From Fasciola hepatica (lineage: Eukaryota > Platyhelminthes > Trematoda > Plagiorchiida > Fasciolidae), in contig CANUEZ040000047.1 in NCBI GenBank assembly GCA_948099385.1, positions 28,352,501 through 28,416,500 of the forward strand: a stretch of 64,000 bases of DNA, given 5' to 3'. A program made the position numbers and the translations under genes. This document shows, in pieces, positions 45,490-54,956 of the stretch; position 1 is the first letter of the stretch, and each line of letters opens with the position of its first letter. Under the pieces are notes generated by a model that did not search any database, had not been told where the DNA came from, and was given only the letters and a program-made list of their open reading frames with translations.

Positions 45490-47494
45490 CTCGGTGGCAC
45501 AGGAGAAAGGAAGATACCCACAAGAACCGGGAACATTTGGGCTGAAGCCTCACAAACGTGAACTACTTCGAGGATACTTTGGCATTGTATACAGGATAGG
45601 TAACGGGGTGAGAGTCGGCCTGGCTCTGGTGCATCCTGCTCCCCAGTTAGACAAGCTAAGTCTCTCAGAGGAAAGCTTGCGTAAGTGACTACAGGAATTA
45701 AACCACCACAAGTCAGCGGGCCCAGATAGCATCTGCCCAGCTATCATCAAGCCGTTGGCGGATATCTTAGCTCCGCCGGTAAGCAGGCTGTGAAGGTCCA
45801 TGTTGGATCAGAGTAAGCTGCTTCAGGACTGGAGAGTCACGGTCTTTGTGGTAATACATGAGAGTGGAATTAAGTCGGCTTTGCATAACTACAGACCTGT
45901 AAGGCTAAATAGTATCCGATGTAAAGTCCTTGAGACGACTATCAAAGCCCACATCTGCCAGCACTTACTGGAGTACTCCACGTGACACACGTTGGAGAAA
46001 TGCGTAGCCCAATTCACAACGGATCCCGAAATCAAAAGGCGATTATCCGTGATATTCTACCGTGCTAGATTATTGAACGAACAGTGACGCCAAACCTCAA
46101 TTATGAGATCACAAGGACTCAACAAACGAGAAACCGAATTGCGGCGTGCGAGCAAGGAGCACGTGCGTCACTCGGGTCCAGAACAAGGATATGACAAAGT
46201 AGCGCTCTGTGCGCGAACAAAAAACAATTGGTCCATAAAAACAAACAGATCGTAAAGACACGTCAATAGTGTGGGCAAGTGAGTTTTGTTAGGAATAAAC
46301 ATGAATTGCAAAGGTTTTGGGGGGTTTTCCACTACCGGTCTTTACAACCCATGCTAAGTCTGACCCAACATTGATCCCTGAAAAATAGATTTTTCCGACC
46401 AATCTCTTGTGTTTCTTAGACGAAGTAACTCGAGGACTCAAGTTATGCTTCCTCGACTTAGCAAGGCGTTCGACTTCGTCAATCATCGTCTTCTGCTATG
46501 CAAGATGGAGAATTTCGGTATAGGTGGGCCGGTATTTAGATGGCCGGAGGACTTCCTCTCCCACAGGGCGTTTTACGTCAAATTAGGGACAGGTGCTCCA
46601 GTTTGGTTAATGTCACAATTGATGTACCTCAAGGATTCTTCACAGGCCCGGTGCTATTCCTGTTGTTCATTAACGACCTGGCATCAGCTCTTCAATCGCC
46701 TAGGTTTGTTTTGCGGATGGTGCAAAGATTTTTGGGTCCGAGGGTAAGGTGGACTTCGGCAGGGATATAGTTACCGTCCTGGACTGGGCATGCAAATGGA
46801 ACTTATCTCTCAAAGCCGAAAACCCATTTGTTGTCAAGGTAAACAGAAGGGCTTACTGTCGCTCATGGTCAAGGGCTGTTTACCATAAAAGCAGACGGTA
46901 GGGTTAAAGACCTCGGGGTCATCGTGAGCAGTGAGTTTGAATGGCCGGAGCAGTGCAACGCTGTTGCACAAAAGGCTGACGATGGGCTATTTTGACTGCG
47001 AACAGCCTTGTCTTGCAGGCAGCCGGAGATATTTGCACCTATTTACTTAACTATAATGCAATCTTACTTAGAAGGAGGAGTTAAGGCTTGTTCACCCCTC
47101 TACAAAAACGACTCTGCTTGCCCAGAGAAATTTCAACATCTCGCTACGCGAATGGTTGAAGTGCATAGGGGCTAGGAGTATCCACAGAGGTTATGCCATC
47201 ATAATCGTTTCACGTTGGAAAGGAGGAGACATCGAGGGGATCTTATGAAGACGTTCAAGGTAATGAATACTTGATAGTCTATCCCAATTGGACTTAGATT
47301 CCAGAACTAGGGAACAAGAAAATGAGGTGACAAAAGTTCCAGTAAGGTTGATGACTAGATCGCACTTCTTCAGTAACAAGGTAGTGAACATTGGCGGTCT
47401 GCCTGGTGGGGTGATAAATCTGCAGACCATCCAGTCCTTCAAAGTTGCCCTGGTTCACAAGTGGTACGAGATATTTCCTTGTATTAAGCATTGA
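45490..47494 (+). pseudogene. Decayed LINE RT, split by a solo LTR
   Basis: The linker at about 45650-45795 reads SLSEESLRK, stop, LQELNHHKSAGPDSICPAII. The RT N-terminus follows at 45800-45982 (ALHNYRPVRLNSIRCKVLET). A Pao-type solo LTR intervenes. RT resumes near 46430 with LSKAFDFVNHRLLLC, then DVPQGFFTGPVLFLLFIND. At about 46708-46730 the catalytic box reads FADG, so the second aspartate is lost. The C-terminal part reaches 47494 (HFFSNKVVNIGGLPGGVINL). It is 5'-truncated and non-functional. Confidence 0.83.
45983..46346 (-). repeat. Solo LTR of the 32115-type Pao family
   Basis: The reverse complement aligns along its length with the LTR at 32115-32492, for example cggatcccgaaatca, attatccgtgatattctac, gatcacaaggactcaaca and agcacgtgcgtcac. 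It begins TGTAAAG and ends GTGTGTCA on its own strand, giving TG...CA ends. It is clearly older than the LTR pair at 32115/38471. No internal Pao sequence adjoins it on either side. I could not find a convincing target-site duplication. Confidence 0.9.
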
Positions 47495-47759
47495 GTATGT
47501 TAACTAGAAGGATGAAGGGGAGAACTGTGGTTGTTTTGGAGTGTGTTCCAGTCGACGTTTTCGCTCATTGCATATTGCCTCAGTGGACGCCCACGATGTA
47601 TAATATCTCTAGAAGTTGATGTGCGATAAGGTTTTCCTTTTACCTCTCATTTGTAGCAGAGATTCGACGAGCTGCACCCAGCGGTGGTGGGTGCATAACT
47701 TGCGTGCATATCATCAAAAGAATTCTGAACGCCGTGGCCGCTGCCTGTCCAGTGCAAAC

Positions 47760-48036
47760 TGAACTGCACTGATAGAAACCTTGAAGTTAATGAAGGGACT
47801 GTCAGGAATAGGTCTAGAAGACCTCTTCCCTCTGATTCCCGAGAGGGGCACAAGGGACAAAGCCTTGGATTACAAAGGAAGCTTTCGAGGCTCCAAATCA
47901 GGGCGAAGTACTTCTCGAATAGAGTGGTATACTATTTGAATAAGCTCCCGGAGAAGGTCATAAATACCACAAAATTGAGGGCGTATAAGAAAGCAGTAGA
48001 CCTATGTTGGGTGGCAGTATACCACGAGTTATGTTA
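47760..48036 (+). pseudogene. LINE RT C-terminal fragment
   Basis: Text such as KGLSGIGLEDLFPLI, then (frame change) AKYFSNRVVYYLNKLPEKVI and AYKKAVDLCW, matches the conserved C-terminus of CR1-like LINE proteins, the same region found at 47350-47490 and 45100-45217. Only the 3' end of this copy is present. Confidence 0.7.
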
Positions 48037-48356
48037 AGCAGCTTTTAGGGTCAGACGCAATTTACTTATTGTTTCCACCTTACTCTGCCAGGGCTGATAC
48101 TGTACAAAATTTCTGCCTTTCAGAAAAACAAAATCACGCAATGTTGGGAGCTACGGAAACGCGCCGACAACACAACTATCTGGACACACGATTGGCTCTA
48201 GCCACACCAAGTCCTGTACAAACTGAACTGAACCGAGCTGAACAGAACTGAGCTGAACTTCAACATAACTGCGCTACAAAGGGTGTCTAACGTTGTGCTT
48301 TGTGGATATGTATTGTTCTGTGATATTTGTGGCATCTCGGCGGATTTACAGAGAGC

Positions 48357-48880
48357 ATGATTTCGGTTACCCCTGAGGATCAAAGAGCGTGTTTGGTATG
48401 CAAGACAAATATTGGCCTTTGAATCAAAGCTTTGATATGTGATTATTGTTAAGGGTGGATTCACGTAAGGTGTAGAAAAAATCGATAAGTATACATAAGA
48501 GTGGCTGAGTTCTTGCAGCTCCCCATTCCTGCAAATTGTGTGCAGAGATGGTGCTCCGGCAAATACAGGAAAAACAGAACAATCTGACGCAGTGAGAAAC
48601 CAGGCACCCACGACATCGAGGGCGACGAGCCCCAGGTCCCAAGCCGAAGTCGCTTCAGGTGCTACAAACAGCCCATGAACTGCAGTTAAGAAGCAGCGTC
48701 GAAAGAAATCCGTGGTTACCGACAAAGTCGCAGTAGCTATGAGTTCAGAAGACAATACTTCTGTTTCCAAGGTATCGAATACAGCCGGCGGAGATACAAG
48801 CCCCGGTTAAGGGCAGACGGAAACGATGGGTCAATAGAAGACCGTAAAGCCACGTCAACGGACGGCGCCGCCACCAGCAC
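48357..48880 (+). pseudogene. LINE ORF1, first part (PHD-like finger), interrupted by a transposon
   Basis: The ATG at 48357 begins MISVTPEDQRACLVCKTNIG, followed in frame, across two stops, by ICDYC and WIHVRC. The C-x2-C ... C-x2-C ... W-x-H-x2-C spacing is that of a PHD-like finger in LINE ORF1. Ser/Thr- and Lys-rich linker sequence follows to 48880, where the inverted repeat of a DNA transposon starts. A short repeat of ctgaac-type units (48219-48258) lies upstream, in what would be the 5' UTR. The second half of ORF1 resumes at 52941. Confidence 0.72.
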
Positions 48881-48893
48881 AGCCAGCACAAAA
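48881..48893 (+). repeat. Left terminal inverted repeat of the DNA transposon
   Basis: agccagcacaaaa, inverted relative to 52928-52940 with one mismatch. An imperfect palindrome (gtggttaaacatg...ttaccac) follows at 48894-48927. Confidence 0.65.
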
Positions 48894-49346
48894 CGTGGTT
48901 AAACATGTTTTTAACATGTTTTTACCACTTCAAAAAAGAGGTATTTTAGGTGTTCAGTGACCCCTATAATATCGTTTAAATACCACTTAGTAGTACAGCT
49001 TAAATACCACTTAAGTAACACTTAATAATACCGCCTAAGTACAACATAAATACACTTGCCGATGGAACGCGACGGGGCCCTTTTTACTTGGATAACTCTG
49101 CTCCGGCTTCCGTATAGCCTTCACAATAAGTGGTAAACAAGCCATTGAATAAAGGAGCTCTAGCGCTGTAATATTAGCAATTTTTCATTAACAGACCGAT
49201 AATACGTACATAAACGACCTGGTCTTAATTGTTACCGCGAGTACCCCGAAAGTATCTCACATTTCTTCTTGGCACTCAATTCGACAGTGTGGCTTGATGA
49301 AAAAACGAATAATAGCTGGAAAAATATATTATGACTTTTTACAAGC

Positions 49347-50778
49347 TCAAGTAGCACTCTCCGGCTCCTCCGATTCCAGGTGCGGTGCATTCTGAAAATC
49401 TAAGGAGTTTACTTGGCAATCCCGGTTTGACGTATTGCTTTTCCGAGACCTCGTGTTGTGCAGCCACATGCAAACATGAAATCGGAACTCTGAATCCGGA
49501 TGACTCGCGAAAACATTGTGTGATTTGGCAGCATCTGGAAAATAAGTTGAAGATAGGTATAAACTTATAGAGAAACGCTTAGCTGGAGTGATGAATATCA
49601 CAGACTCACAAGTAATTGAAAGGAAGTACCTTTCGTCACTCCAAATAACAGTTTGTCGTCAAGAGCAATTATTTTGTTTTTTCCTGAGAGGCTGCATTCT
49701 TTCACGAGATTGGCATGCAACACTCTCAGCAGTAGGGTCCGAGCTGTCTCACAAAATGTTCGCCCACCTAAGGAGAACAGTAGGGTGAACTGAAAAAATA
49801 AACAACTTCAAATATGTGGACCTACCAAGCTTTTTCGGCTGTGTTTGTTGGTTAACTGCTGCTCAATCTTCATAAGATCATCAACACTTTCCAGTGGCAG
49901 ATGAAAATCCTCCTTGGCCATAAATCCAGCTGTGTCCATCGTCGAAATGTGGATCACTTTTTGCTGATTAGCGGCCAAAATTTTGCAACACATTTCCCGC
50001 ACTTGAACTAGATCCTCCACGGAGAACACTAAAGTAATGACTGAAGACTCACCCTTCATACTTTCAATGTCGTGTTGCATCTTCTAAAGCCTTTGCTCCA
50101 TTGCTTCATTTGAAGCCCTTGGTGGACTGTAAAAGTACGAATTAATCGGTTCCACGCGAACGCAGTCCTTCGAGTTGGACACTTTCCTCATAGGTACTCT
50201 TCTTGGTGTCATTGATGTTGATGGAATTTCTTCTCTGAGTACAATGCACATGAAAATATGCTCATACCTCAATTCCAGTGTTCTTGGCGGTGTCGGATAA
50301 GACTGAAATATTGGTGGAACGGTTTCTTTTTGAGAATGTTTTCGGCAATCCCCCATTTCAGGCGAGTTATCCTATTCATGACAGCTTGATTCGGTGATCA
50401 AGAATCGATGTGGTCGTTTACTGCGAAATTTACCAATCGAAACATGCTCTCATTACATTAAGCGCCGCGAGCGCACCTGTCCTTCGTGGAAACCCTGGTT
50501 TTTGTCATTGCTATTAGCAGAACCACTTCTCAGACTTCTCGCCTCCTGTATATCATCTGTAAAGTGAAATGAATGAATTTTTAGGACTCACCGCAAATGT
50601 AAAGGTTATCGACTTCGTGCAAGGTGAAGTTGACGCCAGGGTCTACATTGTTCCGGCAAAGATGGGCCACTTCCTCGTCTACAGTCTGAGGCCAGCGCAA
50701 GTACCTACCATTTACCACCCACCTTTGTGGGACTATTTTCGTAGCTCCCAGGCCTATGATTTTCACAATTAGGAACAT
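49347..50778 (-). pseudogene. Spliced DUF4806-like transposon accessory gene
   Basis: The ATG at 50778 opens exon 1 (50778-50592; IVPQRWVVNGRYLRWPQ, like the short N-terminal domain of DUF4806 proteins). It ends at a GTGAGT donor. A 35-bp intron (50591-50557) leads in phase to exon 2 (50556-50477). Exon 3 runs to about 50080 and may contain a 33-bp intron. The next exon (to 49826) carries FHLPLESVDDLMKIEQQL, and 49767-49630 carries FCETARTLLLRVLHANLV. Together these resemble DUF4806. The last exon is 49534-49347. A stop (TAG at 50084-50086) and a one-base frame slip near an A-run at 49829 suggest decay or sequence error. Biochemical function is unknown; the family often accompanies transposase-like genes. 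Confidence 0.6.
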
Positions 50779-52406
50779 CTAAGAGTGCCGGAGAAGTAGG
50801 AGTTTCTGTATATTTCCTTTTACATAGGAAGATGACCAGCAAAGTACCGCAGTCAGAACTAAGTAAGAAGATGAACACTGCGTAAAAATAACTTTATCTC
50901 CGCATTGTATGCAAAACAGGGACCACAATCCCAGTGTCGTCAACTGGTATGTAAAAACAGTTACACAGAATTTCTGTAAGATTTGCACACAGTTTCTCCG
51001 GCAAGATTACAATTACACGGAAAATTAACAAACGAGAAGATGGCATTTCGTGACTGAAAACATCTGCTGGTTCTTTGAGCCGCTGGTAAACAGTGACTTC
51101 ATCTACAATATCCACGACCTTACCAGGACTCATTTGTATGTTCACAAATGTCTGCACCCTCTGTAGTGAGGACGATACTTTGCCGTTTGATTTGCTTGGT
51201 TCCTTGTGGTGCGCGGAATCGATAACAACCTACATCATCGGACTCATCTGGTGGCTGCATTCGTTGGCCTATGTTGTAAGCCTCAGAAATTCGCCTGAAA
51301 AATCTGTATATGGGGTCTATTAGGTCCCCTGATGATTCGCCTTAATTTTGACATGAATGACTCATAGACGAAGGCCGAAAATACGTTTACGTTCCCAAAC
51401 CCTTTGACATCTAACCCTAAGTGCGCCAATGTGTGGACATTGCATGATAATTTCGATAGTGAATAAAGATACTTAAGTTGAGAAATAAATTTTTTAACAG
51501 GCCATCTGCTAATGGAAAATATGCAGGGAAATAATCACTAGAAAATATGTACGAAAAAATGGACAAGGTTAGAAAGTTCAGATATGGTAATCTACATAAA
51601 ACACGCTGCAAGTAAACTGGACCCATATAAAGTAAAAACAGCCATAGTCCAGTGGCTTTCTACCTTTCCAGATGACACAGCAACCCACATTTTCGTGCAA
51701 AGTCACATGGAGTCCATTTCCCGCAGTTCTTGATTAGATCCGATAGGCGATCTGCATCACAAAGTCGTATGTTATAGTTTATATCATTCCCCAGCAGCAA
51801 CATGATCTTGCGAGCTACAACTAAGGATGTCAAATACATAGGTTCACAAGGAAATGCAGCTATCATAACAATAGGCAATTCTTCAAAAGATGAGCGCGTC
51901 TATTGGTGGTGACCCGGACGCAGACGCATGCGAAATGAAGCGTCTGTGGGGTGGGAACTGCACAGATTGGGAAATGTCATGTGACCTGTGACATAAACAC
52001 CTTTGCAAACACACCTATCACATCCGTGGTATCCAGCATGCCCCTTGATCTGCTTTATAAAAGCTCGGGCAGGGGCGTCACACTATACGGCTTGCAGACT
52101 GACGTCAATTTTAGAAGGTCTTCCGGTGCTTATCTATGTGTTCGCATCAGTCACACTGCTGAATTCCGAAGCAGCAATATGACTGCCGAATGAAGAAGTA
52201 TTCACGTGTTCAGCATTGTCTAAGATATAAGTGAACACTGTAGGTAACCCAGTCTTGCCAGCTGGACTCAGGCAGACTGACTTCTCGGTTAAATCCGATG
52301 TAGATGCTTCTGCTGTTGACCTGTCTGATGCTCGACGCAGTTGACGCAGTCTTCGTTCCTTAGCAAAATTTGACGAACCAGGATGGGAGAATGTTCTTCC
52401 AGGCAT
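50779..52406 (-). pseudogene. Decayed transposase of the DUF4806-associated DNA transposon
   Basis: A possible start is the ATG at 52406 (MPGRTFSHPGSSNFAKERRL). The core is at 52120-51650: CDAPARAFIKQIKGHAGYHG then CDRC, MTFPNLCSSHPTDASFR, EELPIVMIAAFPCEPMYL, and KATGLWLFLLYMGPVYL. After a frameshift near 51460, NVHTLAHLGLDV and SAFVYESFMSKLRRIIRG follow at about 51440-51320. These ordered blocks match an uncharacterised metazoan transposase-like family (DAPAR, GHxGYxxCxRC, FP, LPxxMxxxFPxxxM, YxGP, NxHxLxH, SAFxxE) that I recognise from memory. Three in-frame TAG codons and at least one frameshift disable it. Further exons seem to continue to 50779. Confidence 0.65.
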
Positions 52407-52927
52407 TGTTAAAATAGTTGAATCTGCACAATTTAAGAAGAGAGGCTGAAAAGAGACGACCGTCAACGAGCTGTCCTTTGTTTTATGGTTTTCAGTAATA
52501 TTATGAAACTGAGCGGACAGATCGCTGCCCTGGGACAAAAGCTCACTAATCCAAGTACTACATTGAAAAAAACGGTCCGAAATAAAGTGAGTTATATTAC
52601 AAAAACCAAATTTAGAGATCTGTCCTGAACATGGCGAAAAATATTGTCACCCGAGGACGGAATCATGAACGAGAAATTAGCGCAAACCATGCCTGATCAC
52701 TCAACAGGGTGGACTGGCAGGCACGAGCCAAAAACTCGTAGAACACTAAAACAAATCAAAGTCAACTGGTTTTCGTAATACTCTTTCTATAGAAATTTCT
52801 TTGCACAACGACGAGTTCCTATATTATGCAAAGAATCGATTTGGCCATTCTGAGCGAAAAAAGCACTCATCCCCGAGAAAAGCAGATGTGGTATTTAAGT
52901 GGTGAATCTACCACATGGAAGGTGGTA

Positions 52928-52940
52928 TTTTTTGCTGGCT
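52928..52940 (-). repeat. Right terminal inverted repeat of the DNA transposon
   Basis: ttttttgctggct, the inverted partner of 48881-48893. LINE ORF1 coding sequence resumes at once after it. Confidence 0.65.
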
Positions 52941-53215
52941 GGGAAGGACCCAAAGCTTTCTAGTCATGAATCTGCCGGAATCAACCGAGTCGGCCTCGCA
53001 AGGAGATTAGACCAAGACGTGTCTCTTCTGCGGGACATATTCGTCATGATAGTCTCCACAAATGAGGAAAACCTGACAAGTAATGTGAAAGTCCAAGCTG
53101 TTTTTCGCTTAGGAAAAATAAATGAGAATAGCAACCCTCGTCCGCTCAAGGTGGTCTTGGGATCCGATGCTGTCTTAGAGACTAAAAGGAGAAAAGCGAC
53201 TCCTTCGAGATCTTG
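52941..53215 (+). pseudogene. LINE ORF1, second part
   Basis: The open frame reads KDPKLSSHESAGINRVGLAR, then LLRDIFVMIV, VQAVFRLGKINEN and RPLKVVLGSDAVL. The RLGK...RPLKVVL pattern is the conserved C-terminal part of CR1-like LINE ORF1. It continues the finger-containing part that ends at 48880, so the two halves bracket the transposon insertion. ORF2 follows directly. Confidence 0.72.
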
Positions 53216-53339
53216 ATCCCGAGGAAAGAGGGAGGTTCCGGTTAGAGTCGAGAGAGCTCCACAAAAGCCAGGCCAAAGGTGAGACACGTCTTTTTTGTCC
53301 GGGATTTTCGTGTTCGACGGAGGCGTCTCCAACTGCGAT

Positions 53340-53809
53340 GGGAACCGTTCACTCTCAACAGCATCACCAACCAGGCGGTCTCGGCCGTGGAGAGGCAATG
53401 AAAGTCCGCACAGAGAGATGGTACAGAAGAGGACAAGTACTTGCCATGTCGTCTGATGTAAGTAATCTATTGAACAAGCGAGATGAGCTCGAGGCTTGTG
53501 TGGTTCACCAATCACCAACATTGGTCTCCTTGACGGAGACGCGGCTTGCCAGTGAGGTGATTGATCTGGAAATGGCTATCCCCGGATACACAGTTCACCG
53601 TGCTGAGAGGAGATAAGCTTAAGGAAGAGGTGATGTGGCGGTGCGCATCAGAGCCGACGTCCCCTCGCTACAGTTGGATCGCCTGATAGACCCGGAGGGC
53701 TTTGAAGAATCTCTTTGGTGTCGCGTGAAGTTGACACCCGGTGGATTTGAGCCTTTTGGAGCCATTTTTCGGTCCCCAAAAGCAGATCTCCGGGAAATAC
53801 TGACTGGCG
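53340..53809 (+). pseudogene. LINE ORF2 endonuclease fragment
   Basis: SSDVSNLLNKRDELEACVV, then TLVSLTETRLASEVIDLEMA with the catalytic E, and IPGYTVHRAERR form the start of an EEP endonuclease. A stop at 53614 is followed by GDVAVRIRADVPSL and GAIFRSPKADL. The frame is cut at 53810 by the LTR of the Pao tandem array. Nothing that continues this LINE was seen at the right end of the array (61448). Confidence 0.8.
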
Positions 53810-54013
53810 TGTAAGTCAAATATCGCAAATCGAGCGACGCGTAGCCAATTCAAACGAATCCCAAAACCAGAACAAGATTGATTCGTAGCTTCTACGGTAC
53901 TAAATTGAAATGCACAAAGGATACAAATGTATACGAACCTCAAGTATGCGGCCAAATAGGCTTCACAGTAAAACCCAAAGGTCCAAAGCCCCGTGGCTCA
54001 AGCACGACAGTCA
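53810..54013 (-). repeat. LTR 1 of the Pao array (3' LTR of left unit)
   Basis: On the minus strand it begins TGACTGTCGTGC and ends GACTTACA, giving TG...CA ends. Left of it is LINE sequence; right of it is the Pao 3' region. Confidence 0.85.
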
Positions 54014-54956
54014 GAAACGGTTCAAGGCCAAATTCAAATGTCTCACATGGATAAACAAACGTGAAAATGTGTGGTGTATGAGCGAGCATTCCAAAATAAT
54101 GTTAAATATAGTCAAATTCACAAAGCACGTTGAACATTTAGAAGGATTTTCAGTATTCGTTCTTTACACCGCCGGCCAAAATCCTTCCGCGAAAATGGTT
54201 GTCTAAGGTTCAGGAAGCGGTCGTGATTCTCACCCTATCTATCTTTAACTTATTGCTAGTGCCTGTGGTTACTAACTACCTGTGTTATCTGAACGTGAAA
54301 CAGGTTTTCGCCGTAGTCATCATCGCACAATCCATAAGGAATCAATTCCAAATCCCGCTGCACAACTTGAGATTGACATATTCATCAGGAGACCGGCGCA
54401 TATAGTCAGACGCACGATGAAGATGAAGGCTTCGCAGAGTGAAGTGTTTCGCCGCACGAAATAAGTCTAAGCATCACAAGCAGTAACCCATTGCAGCAAC
54501 TGGTTAGACTAATTTTGTTTACAAGCATGAGCGCGGAAGTTGAACGCAGGTGCAACGCCTAATGAGATATCGCGTAAAATTGACGGGTCACGAACCAGTG
54601 GAATTACATAAAATTCACGCACCAAATCTTCCGAAAGAAATGAAAACCGGTTTCTGAATATGAATGAATTTCGAAATACACATGAGCACGGAGATTGATC
54701 GAATACTGGCACCTATCAGAGTATTTCAAAGTTTTTCTGTGCACAAAATATGTGACAATCAATATTGTATAAAATGTAAATAAATGTTCCTCCCTAAAGA
54801 TAATAATAGTTTCACAATGTGCTCACAGCTAGTATACCTCACCTGAACTGTTCAAGTGAAATACTGGTGAATTTCTCCTCTTCGCCTATGTGCACGCTAG
54901 ATAGAAACTGGAACTAAGTACATTTGCAACCTTTCAGAAAAAATGGGTCCAGTTGA
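54014..54956 (-). other. Unrecognised 3' region of Pao unit 1
   Basis: About 940 bases between the stop of the Gag-protease fusion and LTR 1, where a full Pao element would carry RNase H and integrase. I see no integrase similarity and no clear polypurine tract next to the LTR. Short open frames here have no recognisable family. Confidence 0.55.

Larger units (their letters stand above)
48881..52940 (-). mobile_element. Two-gene DNA transposon (DAPAR/GHxGY transposase plus DUF4806-like gene)
   Basis: A 4.06-kb segment splits LINE ORF1. Its outer ends form an inverted repeat: agccagcacaaaa at 48881-48893 against agccagcaaaaaa on the complement of 52940-52928 (12 of 13 match). Just inside, a ttaaataccactta motif recurs at the left end (48974-49040) and once inverted at the right end (52888-52903). 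All recognisable genes are on the minus strand: a transposase-like gene, then an intron-rich DUF4806-like gene. I saw no target-site duplication. The superfamily was not settled; a distant link to CMC/EnSpm-type transposases is only a guess. Confidence 0.75.

Noticed and set aside
54199..54405. Hydrophobic small frame, duplicated at 57916-58122, considered as an envelope-like or membrane protein
   Set aside because: It lacks an ATG start, has no recognisable family and is duplicated only because the whole unit is duplicated.
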